Source: FEN-987 sp964598845 (GTDB lineage Archaea > Thermoproteota > Bathyarchaeia > 40CM-2-53-6). From it: DNA of 64,000 nucleotides. Shown here one piece after another: positions 1 to 8,012 of this stretch. Made by a program: the position numbers and the translations under genes. The stretch spans positions 124,001 through 188,000 of the forward strand of contig CAZRDM010000001.1 in NCBI GenBank assembly GCA_964598845.1, written 5' to 3'. The notes under the pieces were generated by a model that saw nothing but the letters and a program-made list of their open reading frames with translations, did no database searches and had not been told where the DNA came from. How positions within the stretch are numbered: the stretch's first letter is position 1; each line of letters opens with the position of its first letter.

Positions 1-383
1 GAGTCGGAGCTGTAGAGCTGTCCGTTCCCCGCCTTGTCGTAGGCGTTCCTCACCATGTCCTCAGTGACTTGATGAACGTTGAAGTCAGCGTTGGCCACAA
101 TTAACCGAACGCTAAGCTCGGCGCAACGTTTGGCCACATGATCAAGAAGGGCAAGAGCTGCCAGCGTATCGGGTGTCGTAACCGCACCTGTCCCGGGTGT
201 GAAGAATACTGGTCGGTTCAGGTCAGCAGCTTGTTTGATCCACTTGTCTAACCTCTCTATGCCCGGAATCCCTCGCGTCTTCAACTTTCTTTTCGAAGCA
301 ATCCTAGACGCCGCAAAAATCGCGGTCAACACAATCATGAGTAGCAGGGCCTGCGCCATTCGGCCCTTGGCTAATTCAAACAT
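1..383 (-). CDS. DUF6754-like membrane protein, C-terminus cut by window edge
   Basis: The gene reads from an ATG at 383 leftwards and leaves the window after about 127 codons. The product begins with one hydrophobic helix (roughly residues 10-24) followed by a basic stretch (RIASKRKLK), then a soluble part with the motif RPVFFTPGTG at about residues 55-64 and LIVANADFNVHQVTED at about 91-106. This layout (N-terminal membrane anchor, RPV.F.PG motif, 'xxIVANAD' segment) resembles the DUF6754 membrane protein family of archaea and Chloroflexi. The family call is from memory of the motif pattern, so it is moderate. No function is known. A TATA-like element lies about 38-49 bases upstream, so the transcript leader would be very short. 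Confidence 0.6.
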   Translation of the reverse strand, partial: MFELAKGRMAQALLLMIVLTAIFAASRIASKRKLKTRGIPGIERLDKWIKQAADLNRPVFFTPGTGAVTTPDTLAALALLDHVAKRCAELSVRLIVANADFNVHQVTEDMVRNAYDKAGNGQLYSSD

Positions 384-420
384 AACATAGGCACTTTTCT
401 TGCAGTTATCTGTGGAAGGA

Positions 421-432
421 TTTAAAATATTA
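421..432 (-). promoter_or_regulatory. TATA-box region for the DUF6754-like gene
   Basis: On the minus strand this reads TAATATTTTAAA. It ends 38 bases before the ATG at 383, which would place transcription start only about 10-15 bases before the start codon, typical of archaeal near-leaderless messages. Confidence 0.45.
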
Positions 433-606
433 CGTATGGACTGCTGCACGGGCTTTCCATGGCAAATTGCGCACAGGAAGTCCGTCAGTCAAGAGACCAA
501 GATATCTGAGCCAAACTTTCGAAGGCAGAACAAAAAGACGGGGAAAACAAACAGGTTAGTGCGGAGCGGTTGAAAACCGCCCTTCTGGCACAACTGGAAG
601 AGCCCT

Positions 607-690
607 TTATGCTTGGTATTCTGTAGCTGCACTCTCAGCTCGAACGTCTTCTCCTGCGATCTTCATCTTAACTTTGCGCTTCTTCGCCAA
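607..690 (-). CDS. Possible 27-residue basic protein
   Basis: A short ORF starts at TTG 690 with an archaeal-type Shine-Dalgarno GGGGTGA about seven bases upstream and ends at TAA 607. The product is Lys/Arg-rich at its N-terminus (MAKKRKVKMKIAGED) and acidic/neutral after that. I do not recognise it. It sits alone in the 436-base interval between the DUF6754-like gene and the RHH-like gene. The well-placed ribosome binding site is the main argument for it; it could also be chance. Confidence 0.35.
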   Translation of the reverse strand: MAKKRKVKMKIAGEDVRAESAATEYQA

Positions 691-752
691 CCCGTTTCAC
701 CCCCGTTCCCTGTCACATTGGATTTGTGAGGCGTGCGTAGGCACCGCGGAAC

Positions 753-760
753 TATTTAAG
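753..760 (+). promoter_or_regulatory. TATA box for the RHH-like gene
   Basis: TATTTAAG lies about 60 bases before the GTG at 820. Initiation about 25 bases downstream would give a leader of about 35 bases that contains the GGGAG ribosome-binding sequence at 810-814. Confidence 0.45.
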
Positions 761-819
761 TGGGCTTGGAGAAAAAATAAGAAGGGGACAATCTTCTACA
801 TTTCCACCAGGGAGAACTA

Positions 820-1056
820 GTGTCAAGAGCTTTGGAACCGGGTAGGAAGAGACGCCTTACGCGAAGCGTCAAGATCAGTTCAGACATGTACGAGAGATTG
901 GTTAGTCTCCAAGGGTTTCTCCAGTTGAAGGAGAGGCGGAAGCGGAGCATGGACGAGCTGATCGAGTTTATTCTATCGTTCGTTCCGGATATGGAGATCG
1001 ATGTGGACGAGAATTTTTACATAGTACAAAGCAGACCAAGAAAGCAGGGTGTCTAA
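820..1056 (+). CDS. Ribbon-helix-helix-like small protein
   Basis: The 78-residue product starts at GTG 820 behind GGGAG. Residues 10-25 are basic with a short beta-type segment (TRSVKISSDMYERL), followed by a helix and a second helix (SMDELIEFILSF). This strand-helix-helix order resembles CopG/VapB-type ribbon-helix-helix DNA-binding proteins. The C-terminal 25 residues are acidic then basic and could be an oligomerisation or partner-binding tail. No toxin gene is adjacent: the next gene is cysS 250 bases downstream on the same strand. The fold assignment is by pattern only; the role (transcription regulator or antitoxin) is not shown. Confidence 0.5.
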   Translation: MSRALEPGRKRRLTRSVKISSDMYERLVSLQGFLQLKERRKRSMDELIEFILSFVPDMEIDVDENFYIVQSRPRKQGV

Positions 1057-1308
1057 TCAGCGAAAGATCGGCCATTCCATTCGCATTCAAAGAATAGGAG
1101 TCACTTTCACGCTCAAAGACAGATGAAATGCATAGTTCTATTCGCAAGCGTCCCACACAATCGCAATTGAGCGGATCAGCCGATGTAGGGTTCAAACGCG
1201 AATGCGACGAACTGTTTTTCCCAGAGTACTGAAGAAGATGTCATAAGCAAGAGGAGGTATCCTTCCCAGCTCTCGTCGTCAGAGTTGAGCGTGGTCCGGG
1301 GGTCAGCG

Positions 1309-2532
1309 ATGCCACTTAGAGTGTACGATTCCTTCTTGAGACGAATGGAGACTCTTACCCCTTCACGGGATGGCACTCTGAGGGTCTTTGTGTGCGGACC
1401 TACAGTGTACGATTACGCTCACCTTGGCCATGCCAGAACTTACATTTCCTTTGACATAATCCTCCGCTACCTGACATTTCTGGGCCACAAAGTCCGGTAT
1501 CTCATGAATATCACCGATATAGCAGAAAGCATTGTAAAGCGAGCCGCGGAGCTGAAAAGAGACCCATTTGACATCGCAAGGGAATACGAGAAAGCGTTCC
1601 TCGAGGACATGGAATCTCTGCGGATAACTAATGTAGAGCGATACGAGAGGGCGTCCGCGTATATTCCTGAAATGATCGCTCAGGTCAAAGGTCTAATGAA
1701 CAAGGGGGTCGCTTATGAAACCGAAACGGGCGTATATTTCGAAGTCAAGAAGTTTCCGAAGTTCGGTCAACTCTCAGGGCAGAGTCAAGAAGAACTTGGC
1801 CTAAGGCGCCTCGAACTTTGTTCTTCTAAGAGGAACGCTGAAGATTTCTCTCTATGGAGGAGATACGAACGAGGACTCGGCTGGGATTCTCCGTGGGGTT
1901 ACGGTCGGCCGGGTTGGCATATCGAGGATACAGCCATATCCATGACCAATTTTGGTGAGACATACGACATACATTGCGGCGCTTCAGAACTCATATTCCC
2001 TCACCACGAAGCAGAGATCGCTCAAGCAGAGGCGCTGACTGGTAAGTCGCCGTTCGTCCGTTTCTGGCTTCACACAGGTCTTTTGAGCGTAAGGGGTCGC
2101 AAGATGAGCAAATCCCTCGGAAATGTCCTACGCATTCGTGACGCTCTCGAGACTTACACAGCCGCGGAATTGAGGTACTATTTTGCGTCATTCCACTACC
2201 GACAACCCATGGCTGTGTCGAATACAGGGCTGAGGCTTGCAAAGCACAGGTTGAATTCGATGGTGAAGAACTTCCAGGCCTTCCTAAAGAGTAAGTCCGG
2301 AACTGGTGCGGCGTCTCAGGATAAGAAGCTGATGACGCTCGTGCAAAGAGCCAAGGCTATCTTCGTACGACGCATGGACAACGATTTTGATACCCCTAAT
2401 GCCTTGAGAGCGCTTACTGATCTGAGCTACAGGCTATCAGAGTTGGCCAAGCCGGGCTTAGGGGCTGAGCAGGCAAAGCGGTATGCCGAACGTGAGTTTC
2501 GCAAAATGGCAGATGTTTTTGGTATCTTGTGA
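1309..2532 (+). CDS. cysS: Cysteinyl-tRNA synthetase
   Basis: This class I aminoacyl-tRNA synthetase charges tRNA-Cys with cysteine using ATP, in the cytoplasm. The HIGH-type motif HLGHARTY follows the zinc-ligand region FVCGPTVYD near residue 35. The other zinc-ligand segments are visible (GYGRPGWHIEDTA and IHCGASELIFPHHEAE), and the KMSKS loop is present as GRKMSKSLGN near residue 265. I chose ATG 1309 over the upstream TTG 1285 because a G-rich GGGGGT lies about six bases before it and conserved sequence (MPLRVYDSF) begins there. At 407 residues it is shorter than most bacterial enzymes (about 460) because the C-terminal anticodon domain is compact, as in other archaea. Its neighbours are unrelated, so it is probably transcribed alone. 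Confidence 0.97.
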   Translation: MPLRVYDSFLRRMETLTPSRDGTLRVFVCGPTVYDYAHLGHARTYISFDIILRYLTFLGHKVRYLMNITDIAESIVKRAAELKRDPFDIAREYEKAFLEDMESLRITNVERYERASAYIPEMIAQVKGLMNKGVAYETETGVYFEVKKFPKFGQLSGQSQEELGLRRLELCSSKRNAEDFSLWRRYERGLGWDSPWGYGRPGWHIEDTAISMTNFGETYDIHCGASELIFPHHEAEIAQAEALTGKSPFVRFWLHTGLLSVRGRKMSKSLGNVLRIRDALETYTAAELRYYFASFHYRQPMAVSNTGLRLAKHRLNSMVKNFQAFLKSKSGTGAASQDKKLMTLVQRAKAIFVRRMDNDFDTPNALRALTDLSYRLSELAKPGLGAEQAKRYAEREFRKMADVFGIL

Positions 2533-2547
2533 AGTTGATATGGGAAG

Positions 2548-2889
2548 CTAATACAGCCAAGCCCTCAGCGGTCGTTTCGCCTCTTTCAGCGCGAAATCAA
2601 ACGCTTGCCTAGGAGCGTCGAAGTAGTACCACTCATCTTTTCCCCCAGGGACGTATTTCCGAAGTCTCTCACTCCAGACTCTGTCGCAGATGTTTACGCA
2701 GTAGCTACCCCTGTAGTAGCCAACGAAAACGAAGCCACCGTTCTCATGGTTCTCCAGATTGCCCTCAACTCTTATGCCTTCATCCTCATCAAGCGCTTGG
2801 ATGAAATCAAGCAAGTCATGTTCGTTTCGAACTGGACGTTCCGAATACAGTTCGATCGTTCGTGAGCTATGACGCTTGATTTTGGGCAA
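2548..2889 (-). CDS. Hypothetical protein, 113 residues
   Basis: The ORF starts at TTG 2889 and converges on cysS, ending 15 bases from it. The product is soluble, with a basic N-terminus (MPKIKRHSSR), an acidic middle (ALDEDEGIRVEGN) and an aromatic-rich second half (GGFVFVGYYRG, DEWYYFDAPRQAFDFA). The regular alternation of charged and hydrophobic residues and lack of low complexity suggest a true gene, and the opposite-strand reading is less protein-like. I do not recognise the family. There is no in-frame ATG near the start and no clear ribosome-binding site, so the exact start is uncertain. Confidence 0.55.
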   Translation of the reverse strand: MPKIKRHSSRTIELYSERPVRNEHDLLDFIQALDEDEGIRVEGNLENHENGGFVFVGYYRGSYCVNICDRVWSERLRKYVPGGKDEWYYFDAPRQAFDFALKEAKRPLRAWLY

Positions 2890-3426
2890 CTGAATAAATC
2901 CCTACAGTTAGACGCATAGAAAGAAGAGCGTTCCTTTTGAACTAAGTGATTTGGCACGGCCCTTTGATCCAACTCCCCTCCACATATCAGCAAAAGCTCC
3001 GAGGGGTTTCCTCAAACCCCAGAGAGAGAAGCGCGCTAATCGTAGGAGATTGTGGAACGAGTCGCTTTCTCGATGCATACGGGAATTCTCGGAAGATGGG
3101 TTGCCCGACCACTAGAAATCTGCTGGCTACCTCTTGGAATCAAAGTGGTCTATGGCGTTGAGAGTGGGAAATCGAGCAACTCTTCTCAAGTATTTTCATG
3201 GAGGAATTCCATTCCGCCCGGGAACAAGCACATATACCCTGTCACCGTCGCATCGATTTCTTCTTTAGCGCACTAGCTTGGAATTGCTTGGAGTTGGAAG
3301 ACGAAGCAACTCGCGGTCCCGGCATCCGCCGCCACTAGGACTTTTGGCTGGTGATCGAGCTCAGACTGTCTGCGAGAGTCTCGAATGCTTTTCATTCTAG
3401 CAAATGAATGAAGAGATGACTTACAG
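2890..3426. other. 537-base interval without a recognisable gene
   Basis: Short open frames exist on both strands (for example + 3052-3276), but none reads like a conserved protein and none has a ribosome-binding site. The only clear structure is the 18-base perfect hairpin at 3003-3020. Confidence 0.5.
3003..3020. repeat. Perfect hairpin, 7-bp stem
   Basis: GGGGTTT (3003-3009), loop CCTC, then AAACCCC (3014-3020). No T-run follows on either strand, so it is not a simple terminator. It sits about 115 bases upstream of the minus-strand hypothetical gene and about 400 bases upstream of the acetyltransferase. Confidence 0.5.
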
Positions 3427-3876
3427 ATGGCAAGGTCCACACGCAGACTAGCGAATGCGTCAGATTTACCTCGGGTTCAAAGATTCCTAGAGGATAATCG
3501 TCTACCCACGACCGGCATCGAGAAGTGCATAGAGAGTTTCGTGATTGAGGTCGGCGAAGACGGTAGCTTGATTGGTGTTGCAGGGATGGAGTTGTATGGT
3601 GAGAGTTGCCTACTCAGATCTGTTGCTGTTGACAAAAGGTTTCGGAGAAGAGGCCATGGTCGAAGCTTGGTCAATTCTGTACTGAAGAATGCGAAAGCTA
3701 AGGGTGCAAACACGGCTTATCTACTGACTGAAGACGCTATCGTCTATTTCGCACGACTAGGTTTCGTAACAGTTGATCGAGCGGATGTCGATGAACCAGT
3801 TAAGACGTCTCCCGAATTCACGGAATGCTGCTGTGAGACTGCGGTTACAATGCGGAAAGACTTGCAGAACGGTTAG
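3427..3876 (+). CDS. GNAT acetyltransferase, ArsN2-like
   Basis: The 149-residue product is a single GNAT domain. It transfers an acetyl group from acetyl-CoA to a small substrate. The acetyl-CoA pyrophosphate loop is RRRGHGRSLV at about residues 78-87, preceded by the beta-4 strand LLRSVAVDKRF. The N-terminal pattern ASDLPRVQRFLEDNRLPT, the YLLTEDAIVYFARLGF segment and the C-terminal SPEFTECC match the ArsN2 arsenic-resistance acetyltransferase subfamily as I remember it. ArsN2 has been linked to arsenic handling, but its exact substrate is not settled. A broken arsC-like gene lies at 48.5-49.1 kb, too far away to form an operon. The start is ATG 3427; no strong ribosome-binding site is seen. 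Confidence 0.8.
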   Translation: MARSTRRLANASDLPRVQRFLEDNRLPTTGIEKCIESFVIEVGEDGSLIGVAGMELYGESCLLRSVAVDKRFRRRGHGRSLVNSVLKNAKAKGANTAYLLTEDAIVYFARLGFVTVDRADVDEPVKTSPEFTECCCETAVTMRKDLQNG

Positions 3877-3936
3877 TAACCAGCAATAGAAAGCTCCAAA
3901 TCCGACATTGGTTGAAGCTGCAAAAGGGATGATAAG

Positions 3937-4227
3937 TTGCCTGTCTACGTACTTCTTTCAAGACTGACAGCAGAAGGGCGAAAGACCATACGAGAGAACC
4001 CTGAAAGGATTCAAGAGGTCAACAAAGAAATCGAAGCATTTGGTGTCAAGCTGCTGTCGCAATATGCGACGTTAGGTCCCTATGATTTCGTTAACATCCT
4101 TGAGGCACCTGACAACAGGACCATCGCGAAGGTATCGGTGGAACTGGGAGCGAGGGGGACCGTCGAGATCACGACATTGCCTACTATACCGATGAACGAG
4201 TTTGTCGCGACTGTGAAAGGAAAGTAG
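3937..4227 (+). CDS. GYD domain protein
   Basis: The 96-residue protein starts at TTG 3937 behind GGGATGAT. It matches the GYD domain family: a small alpha/beta protein with an N-terminal strand (VYVLLSRLTAEG), the GPYDF motif at about residues 47-51 where the family name motif G-Y/P-D lies, and a C-terminal LPTIPMNEF segment. GYD proteins are widespread in archaea and soil bacteria, and no biochemical role is established. It follows the ArsN2-like gene by 60 bases on the same strand and may be co-transcribed. Confidence 0.8.
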   Translation: MPVYVLLSRLTAEGRKTIRENPERIQEVNKEIEAFGVKLLSQYATLGPYDFVNILEAPDNRTIAKVSVELGARGTVEITTLPTIPMNEFVATVKGK

Positions 4228-4385
4228 CGCGCCTATTTTCGTGGACTGCTACAGAAAGAGCGGCATAGGTAGTGTCTTCTCTTCTGCGGCGGAAGATCGC
4301 CGTTTAGACTAAGTTAGAGCGTTGTAAACGCAACCAGCAACTCACGAACAGACCTCTCGACCAAGGCATCTGTATCAGCCTAAAG

Positions 4386-4393
4386 TTATATTT
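4386..4393 (+). promoter_or_regulatory. TATA box for the small ORF at 4421
   Basis: TTATATTT lies 28 bases before the GTG at 4421, so transcription would begin at or just before that codon, making the message leaderless if GTG is used. Confidence 0.4.
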
Positions 4394-4420
4394 CACATTC
4401 TTGAACTGTTGCGCCACGTT

Positions 4421-4579
4421 GTGACCACTGGGACTCAGGCGGCACTCATGGCTTCAAAGGAAAAGGACGTTTTCTACCTGAAGTTGCAGTGGATTTCTTG
4501 CAAGGACGAAGCTGAACGAAAGAAGCTTGCAGAAAAGATTAGGCAGTTGTTATCGGGAAGCCAGACCGCCGCAAAATAA
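4421..4579 (+). CDS. Small charged helical protein, 43 or 52 residues
   Basis: A short ORF runs to TAA 4579. It can start at GTG 4421 (52 residues; placed exactly where a leaderless start would fall behind the TATA box) or at ATG 4448 (43 residues). The shared part is highly charged and probably helical: KEKDVFYLKLQWISCKDEAE then RKKLAEKIRQLLSG. The first half looks like a strand and the second an amphipathic helix. It overlaps nothing and ends 10 bases before the next gene's ATG, so the two are likely co-transcribed. No family is recognised. Confidence 0.5.
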   Translation: MTTGTQAALMASKEKDVFYLKLQWISCKDEAERKKLAEKIRQLLSGSQTAAK

Positions 4580-4589
4580 CTGGCGGGTA

Positions 4590-5033
4590 ATGTCGTATTT
4601 GCAACTTGCGAGGAGGCCTCGTGGTGTCACGTTGCTCGCCGTACTTCACGTCACACTTGGAATATTGCTACTCATCGGGGTGTTTGCCATGGCAGTGCTT
4701 GGATTAGGCTTCCCCGAAATGATTGTTCGCGCCAAGCTGCTCCAGGTGAGAGCTTCTATCTTGGCAATGGGCTTGGCACTGTTTGCAGCAATTGCTTTTC
4801 TCCTAGCATATGGTCTGTGGAACGGGAAGAGCTGGGCTTGGGTCGCATCTTTGGTATTCGCGGTACTTGGGATAATATCCGCGGCGGTGTCTCTTTCTCT
4901 CAGACTGGGTCTGGGAGAAGTCATCTCACTCATCCTAGACTTGCTGATAGTCTACTGCCTCATGCAGCCAAACGTCCAAGCATATTTCAGAAAAAGTCCC
5001 GCGTCTCCAGTAGGGGAATCGAGTCAAGCGTAG
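4590..5033 (+). CDS. Four-helix membrane protein, DUF2127-like
   Basis: The product has about 147 residues with four predicted membrane helices: LLAVLHVTLGILLLIGVFAM, ILAMGLALFAAIAFLLAYG, WAWVASLVFAVLGIISAA and VISLILDLLIVYCL. The start at ATG 4590 is preferred over an upstream frame extension because GGCGGGT precedes it and the typical RPRGVTLLAVLH beginning follows. The pattern RPRGV, then YGLWNGKSWAW, then a C-terminal QPNVQAYF is common in archaeal small membrane proteins related to DUF2127. No function is known. It probably forms a short transcript with the preceding small ORF. Confidence 0.7.
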   Translation: MSYLQLARRPRGVTLLAVLHVTLGILLLIGVFAMAVLGLGFPEMIVRAKLLQVRASILAMGLALFAAIAFLLAYGLWNGKSWAWVASLVFAVLGIISAAVSLSLRLGLGEVISLILDLLIVYCLMQPNVQAYFRKSPASPVGESSQA

Positions 5034-5125
5034 GGCTCTGGGTTCGGAGGCAACTATCATAATTCCATGTCGATCCGGACGCAAAACTAACTAACCCATC
5101 CGTCCTCTTCACCATCGGTTCTAGA

Positions 5126-6097
5126 ATGAGCAACGTACCTGTTACACTCAGCGAAATCCAAGAAGCGAGGCGCCGCATTGTCAATGTCGCCCATAGAACT
5201 CCACTATACTTTGCTCCACGTCTGAGCACGCTCACGAACTCCAAAGTGTACCTCAAAATTGAGTCCTATCAGCCAATCCGTGTCTTCAAAATTCGTGGTG
5301 CGGCCAACAAGATACTCAAATTGAGTTCTGAGGAACGGAGGCGTGGACTGGTCGCGGCGTCTTCTGGTAATCACGGGTTGGCAGTCGCATACCTAGCTCA
5401 ATTGCTTGGAACAGACGCGACCATAGTAGTTCCGACGAACGCTGTGCACGAGAAAGTGGAAGCGATTAAAGAGCTAGGCGCGAACATCATAAAGTACGGG
5501 TTGTTCCACGATGAACGCACGGGCAAAGCTCTAGAGATAAAGAAGACCTCAGGAGCCGTTTTCATTCATCCTTTCGATGACCCGGATGTTATTGCAGGGC
5601 AGGGAACCATCGGACTTGAGATAGTTGAGGATCTCCCGGATGTGGACGCAGTCATCGTACCGATCGGTGGGGGAGGACTCATCTCGGGAGTTTCTAGGGC
5701 AGTGAAGAGCCTGAGGCCTGCGACGAAGGTGATCGGAGTAGAGCCGGAGAAAGCGTCGTCAATGTATCAATCCATCAAGAACGGGAGGATCACGAGCCTT
5801 TCGGACACAAGGTCGATCGCGGACGGATTAGCAGCGCGTGAGCCCGGACTCAATACCTTCGAGATCGTGAAGAGCAACGTCGACGAAATAGTTCTCGTGA
5901 GCGAAGAAGAGATCGAGAGAGCGGTCTTTACTGTCATGAGAGAATGTCATCTCGTTGTAGAGCCTTCAGCGGCAGCAGCCTTCGCAGGTCTCCTGAAGAT
6001 TAACCCGCACAAGCTCGGAGAGAAGAGAGTGGTTGTTGTAAGCGGAGGGAACATTTCGCTGAAGACATTGAAGGAGATTCTATCCAAGTACGCTTAA
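5126..6097 (+). CDS. Threonine/serine dehydratase (PLP-dependent)
   Basis: This 323-residue fold-type II PLP enzyme deaminates L-threonine to 2-oxobutanoate (or L-serine to pyruvate). The PLP lysine is in VFKIRGAANK near residue 54. The SSGNHG substrate loop is at about 85-90, the phosphate-binding glycine loop GGGGLI at about 185, and a C-terminal SGGNIS signature near residue 311. It lacks the C-terminal ACT-like regulatory domain of biosynthetic IlvA, so it resembles catabolic TdcB or serine racemase-type enzymes. In an archaeon it could serve isoleucine synthesis or amino-acid degradation; sequence alone does not decide. The start is ATG 5126. It stands alone between the membrane protein and the ABC transporter. 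Confidence 0.9.
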   Translation: MSNVPVTLSEIQEARRRIVNVAHRTPLYFAPRLSTLTNSKVYLKIESYQPIRVFKIRGAANKILKLSSEERRRGLVAASSGNHGLAVAYLAQLLGTDATIVVPTNAVHEKVEAIKELGANIIKYGLFHDERTGKALEIKKTSGAVFIHPFDDPDVIAGQGTIGLEIVEDLPDVDAVIVPIGGGGLISGVSRAVKSLRPATKVIGVEPEKASSMYQSIKNGRITSLSDTRSIADGLAAREPGLNTFEIVKSNVDEIVLVSEEEIERAVFTVMRECHLVVEPSAAAAFAGLLKINPHKLGEKRVVVVSGGNISLKTLKEILSKYA

Positions 6098-6325
6098 GTC
6101 TTGAAGCCTATCTGAAACATGTGCTAAGTCATAGTTGGAGCAAGACGCGAAGACGACCAGGGTTGTAGTCCTTCCAGGAGTTCATCGGGCATTGCTGCGA
6201 TTAGGTTCCGTTCCGCACTCATTATCATGAACGTAGTAGTCACCTTGAAGACATTGGAGCACAAGCTCCGGTGCATCATGTTCATAAATGCTCCGCGGTT
6301 TCAGGAGTGTCTGGTTGGGTGAGCT

Positions 6326-8008
6326 ATGAAGGAAAGGCCGCACCAAGATTCTAACTCACCCGTCCTTCTTCATAGATTCTTCGTCGGCTTGGAACGGTTC
6401 TCCGCGAAACCGCATTCAACAAGAGCCGTATATTCTGTGGCAGTAGCGTTTTTCATGCTTATCGTGATATCACCAGCAATAGCGGGTATCCTCGTTCAGC
6501 TATTCACGCTTCCCAACCTCAACCTAGCGGCGGAAGTTACGAGCAGGATGCAAGGAGCGGTCGCCTGGTCATTTCTCATAGGGCTCGTGGTGTCGTCTCT
6601 GGATGTTCTAGCTGGAATTCCCCTAGCTTGGCTGGTCGTGAGAAGACGAGAACACTGGACCACTATTCTGGATAGCTTGGCCGATATTCCATTCATTATT
6701 CCCACGGTTGCCTTGGGATTCTCGATTCTAGAATTCTGGAGCGCCCCTTCCGGAATCGCGAAGATCTTTGGCGCAAATAGCCTCGTATCACCAGGGACTC
6801 TTCTGATCATACTTCTCCACTTCGCATTCTCTTTTCCAGTTATTGTCCGAGTCATGGTCGGAGAATTTCTGAACTATCGCGAAACCTTCGAAGTAGCAGC
6901 GCGAACGTTGGGGGCATCAGCTTTCACGGCAGTACGGACAGTGACCATTCCAATACTACGTCCGGGCGTCCTAGCTGCGTTTCTTCTAGCTCTTGCTCGC
7001 TCCTTGTCAGAAACTGGGGCAACAATCGTAGTAGCAGGGACGTTCGAAAGCGGAACAGTATTCGTCAAGAACGCTAGGGACGCTGGTCTAACAGCAGCTG
7101 TAGTCACTGCGAGCCTAGTCCTAATCGTGCTATCCCTACTTGTATTTGCTGCGATCAAATTGATTGCGCCTCGAATCAGAATTGCTCCCCTCAGAGTTTG
7201 GCCAAATCTTGAGAGAAGCCTGAGTACTAGTACAGTAGTTGCAACCAGAAACGCAGTCACCTTGTTTGTGTTCGTCTTGTTTGTTCTCTTGCCATGCCTT
7301 TTCATCGCCTTGCCAGCCGGAGAGGCAGTGGCCACGGGAACGATCAACGAAGCCTTAGCAGGCGTCGGACCTTGGGAGATGTTCTGGTCGAGCATGCTAT
7401 TGTCCTATGTCGTAGCCCTGCTCGCCACACTTGTCAACATACTATCTGGGCTACCTGTGGCAGTGCTTATCGCGAGAAACAGATTTGGGCACAGGGCTAC
7501 AAGAATAGTCGATGCACTCGTTGATTTGCCCATAATCGTACCTTCGCTGGCGTTGGGGGTTTCCTTGAACTTCTTCTGGCGCAATATCGGGGCGCTGCCT
7601 GAGTTCTGGGTGCTTGTGTTAGCACACACGACAATAACGTATAGTTACTTTGTTCGTGCGATGGCTGCCGCGATTCAGGGAATACCCACTGAGCTTGAGG
7701 AGGCCGCCAAGACGCTCGGTGCTCTTCCGCTGCGGATCTTCCGAAAAATTACCCTGCCCCTCACCAAGTACTCTTTGTTATCTGGCGCAATCTTGGTTTT
7801 CACAAGGAGCGTAGACGAGACTGGGGCAACTTCCGCGGTGTCGCAGGTACTTAAGACTGCTCCTGTCCTGCTTGTCGACTGGATAAGAGGAACGATCCCA
7901 GTTACGCCATCCGAACGCGCGCTCGGAATCGGTTTTCTCGTATTGACCTCATTTTTGGCACTGGTGGCGTTGCGGTCGATCGCGCTTAGAAAAGAAAGGA
8001 GAGCTTAG
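6326..8008 (+). CDS. ABC importer permease, two permease units fused
   Basis: The 560-residue product carries two tandem BPD-type permease domains, each with about six membrane helices. Each half shows the EAA loop that docks on the ATPase: EVAARTLGASAF...RPGV at about residues 187-215 and EEAAKTLGALPLRIF near 459-473. Fused permeases of this kind occur in FbpB (ferric iron), ThiP (thiamine) and aminoethylphosphonate importers. Two ATPase genes follow within 4 and 1 bases. GGGTGAG directly precedes ATG 6326 and a CATAAATG element lies about 40 bases upstream. No periplasmic binding protein gene lies in this cluster, so the substrate is undetermined. The downstream DUF47/PhoU-like gene hints at a phosphorus compound, but that is inference. 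Confidence 0.88.
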   Translation: MKERPHQDSNSPVLLHRFFVGLERFSAKPHSTRAVYSVAVAFFMLIVISPAIAGILVQLFTLPNLNLAAEVTSRMQGAVAWSFLIGLVVSSLDVLAGIPLAWLVVRRREHWTTILDSLADIPFIIPTVALGFSILEFWSAPSGIAKIFGANSLVSPGTLLIILLHFAFSFPVIVRVMVGEFLNYRETFEVAARTLGASAFTAVRTVTIPILRPGVLAAFLLALARSLSETGATIVVAGTFESGTVFVKNARDAGLTAAVVTASLVLIVLSLLVFAAIKLIAPRIRIAPLRVWPNLERSLSTSTVVATRNAVTLFVFVLFVLLPCLFIALPAGEAVATGTINEALAGVGPWEMFWSSMLLSYVVALLATLVNILSGLPVAVLIARNRFGHRATRIVDALVDLPIIVPSLALGVSLNFFWRNIGALPEFWVLVLAHTTITYSYFVRAMAAAIQGIPTELEEAAKTLGALPLRIFRKITLPLTKYSLLSGAILVFTRSVDETGATSAVSQVLKTAPVLLVDWIRGTIPVTPSERALGIGFLVLTSFLALVALRSIALRKERRA

Positions 8009-8012
8009 TATT

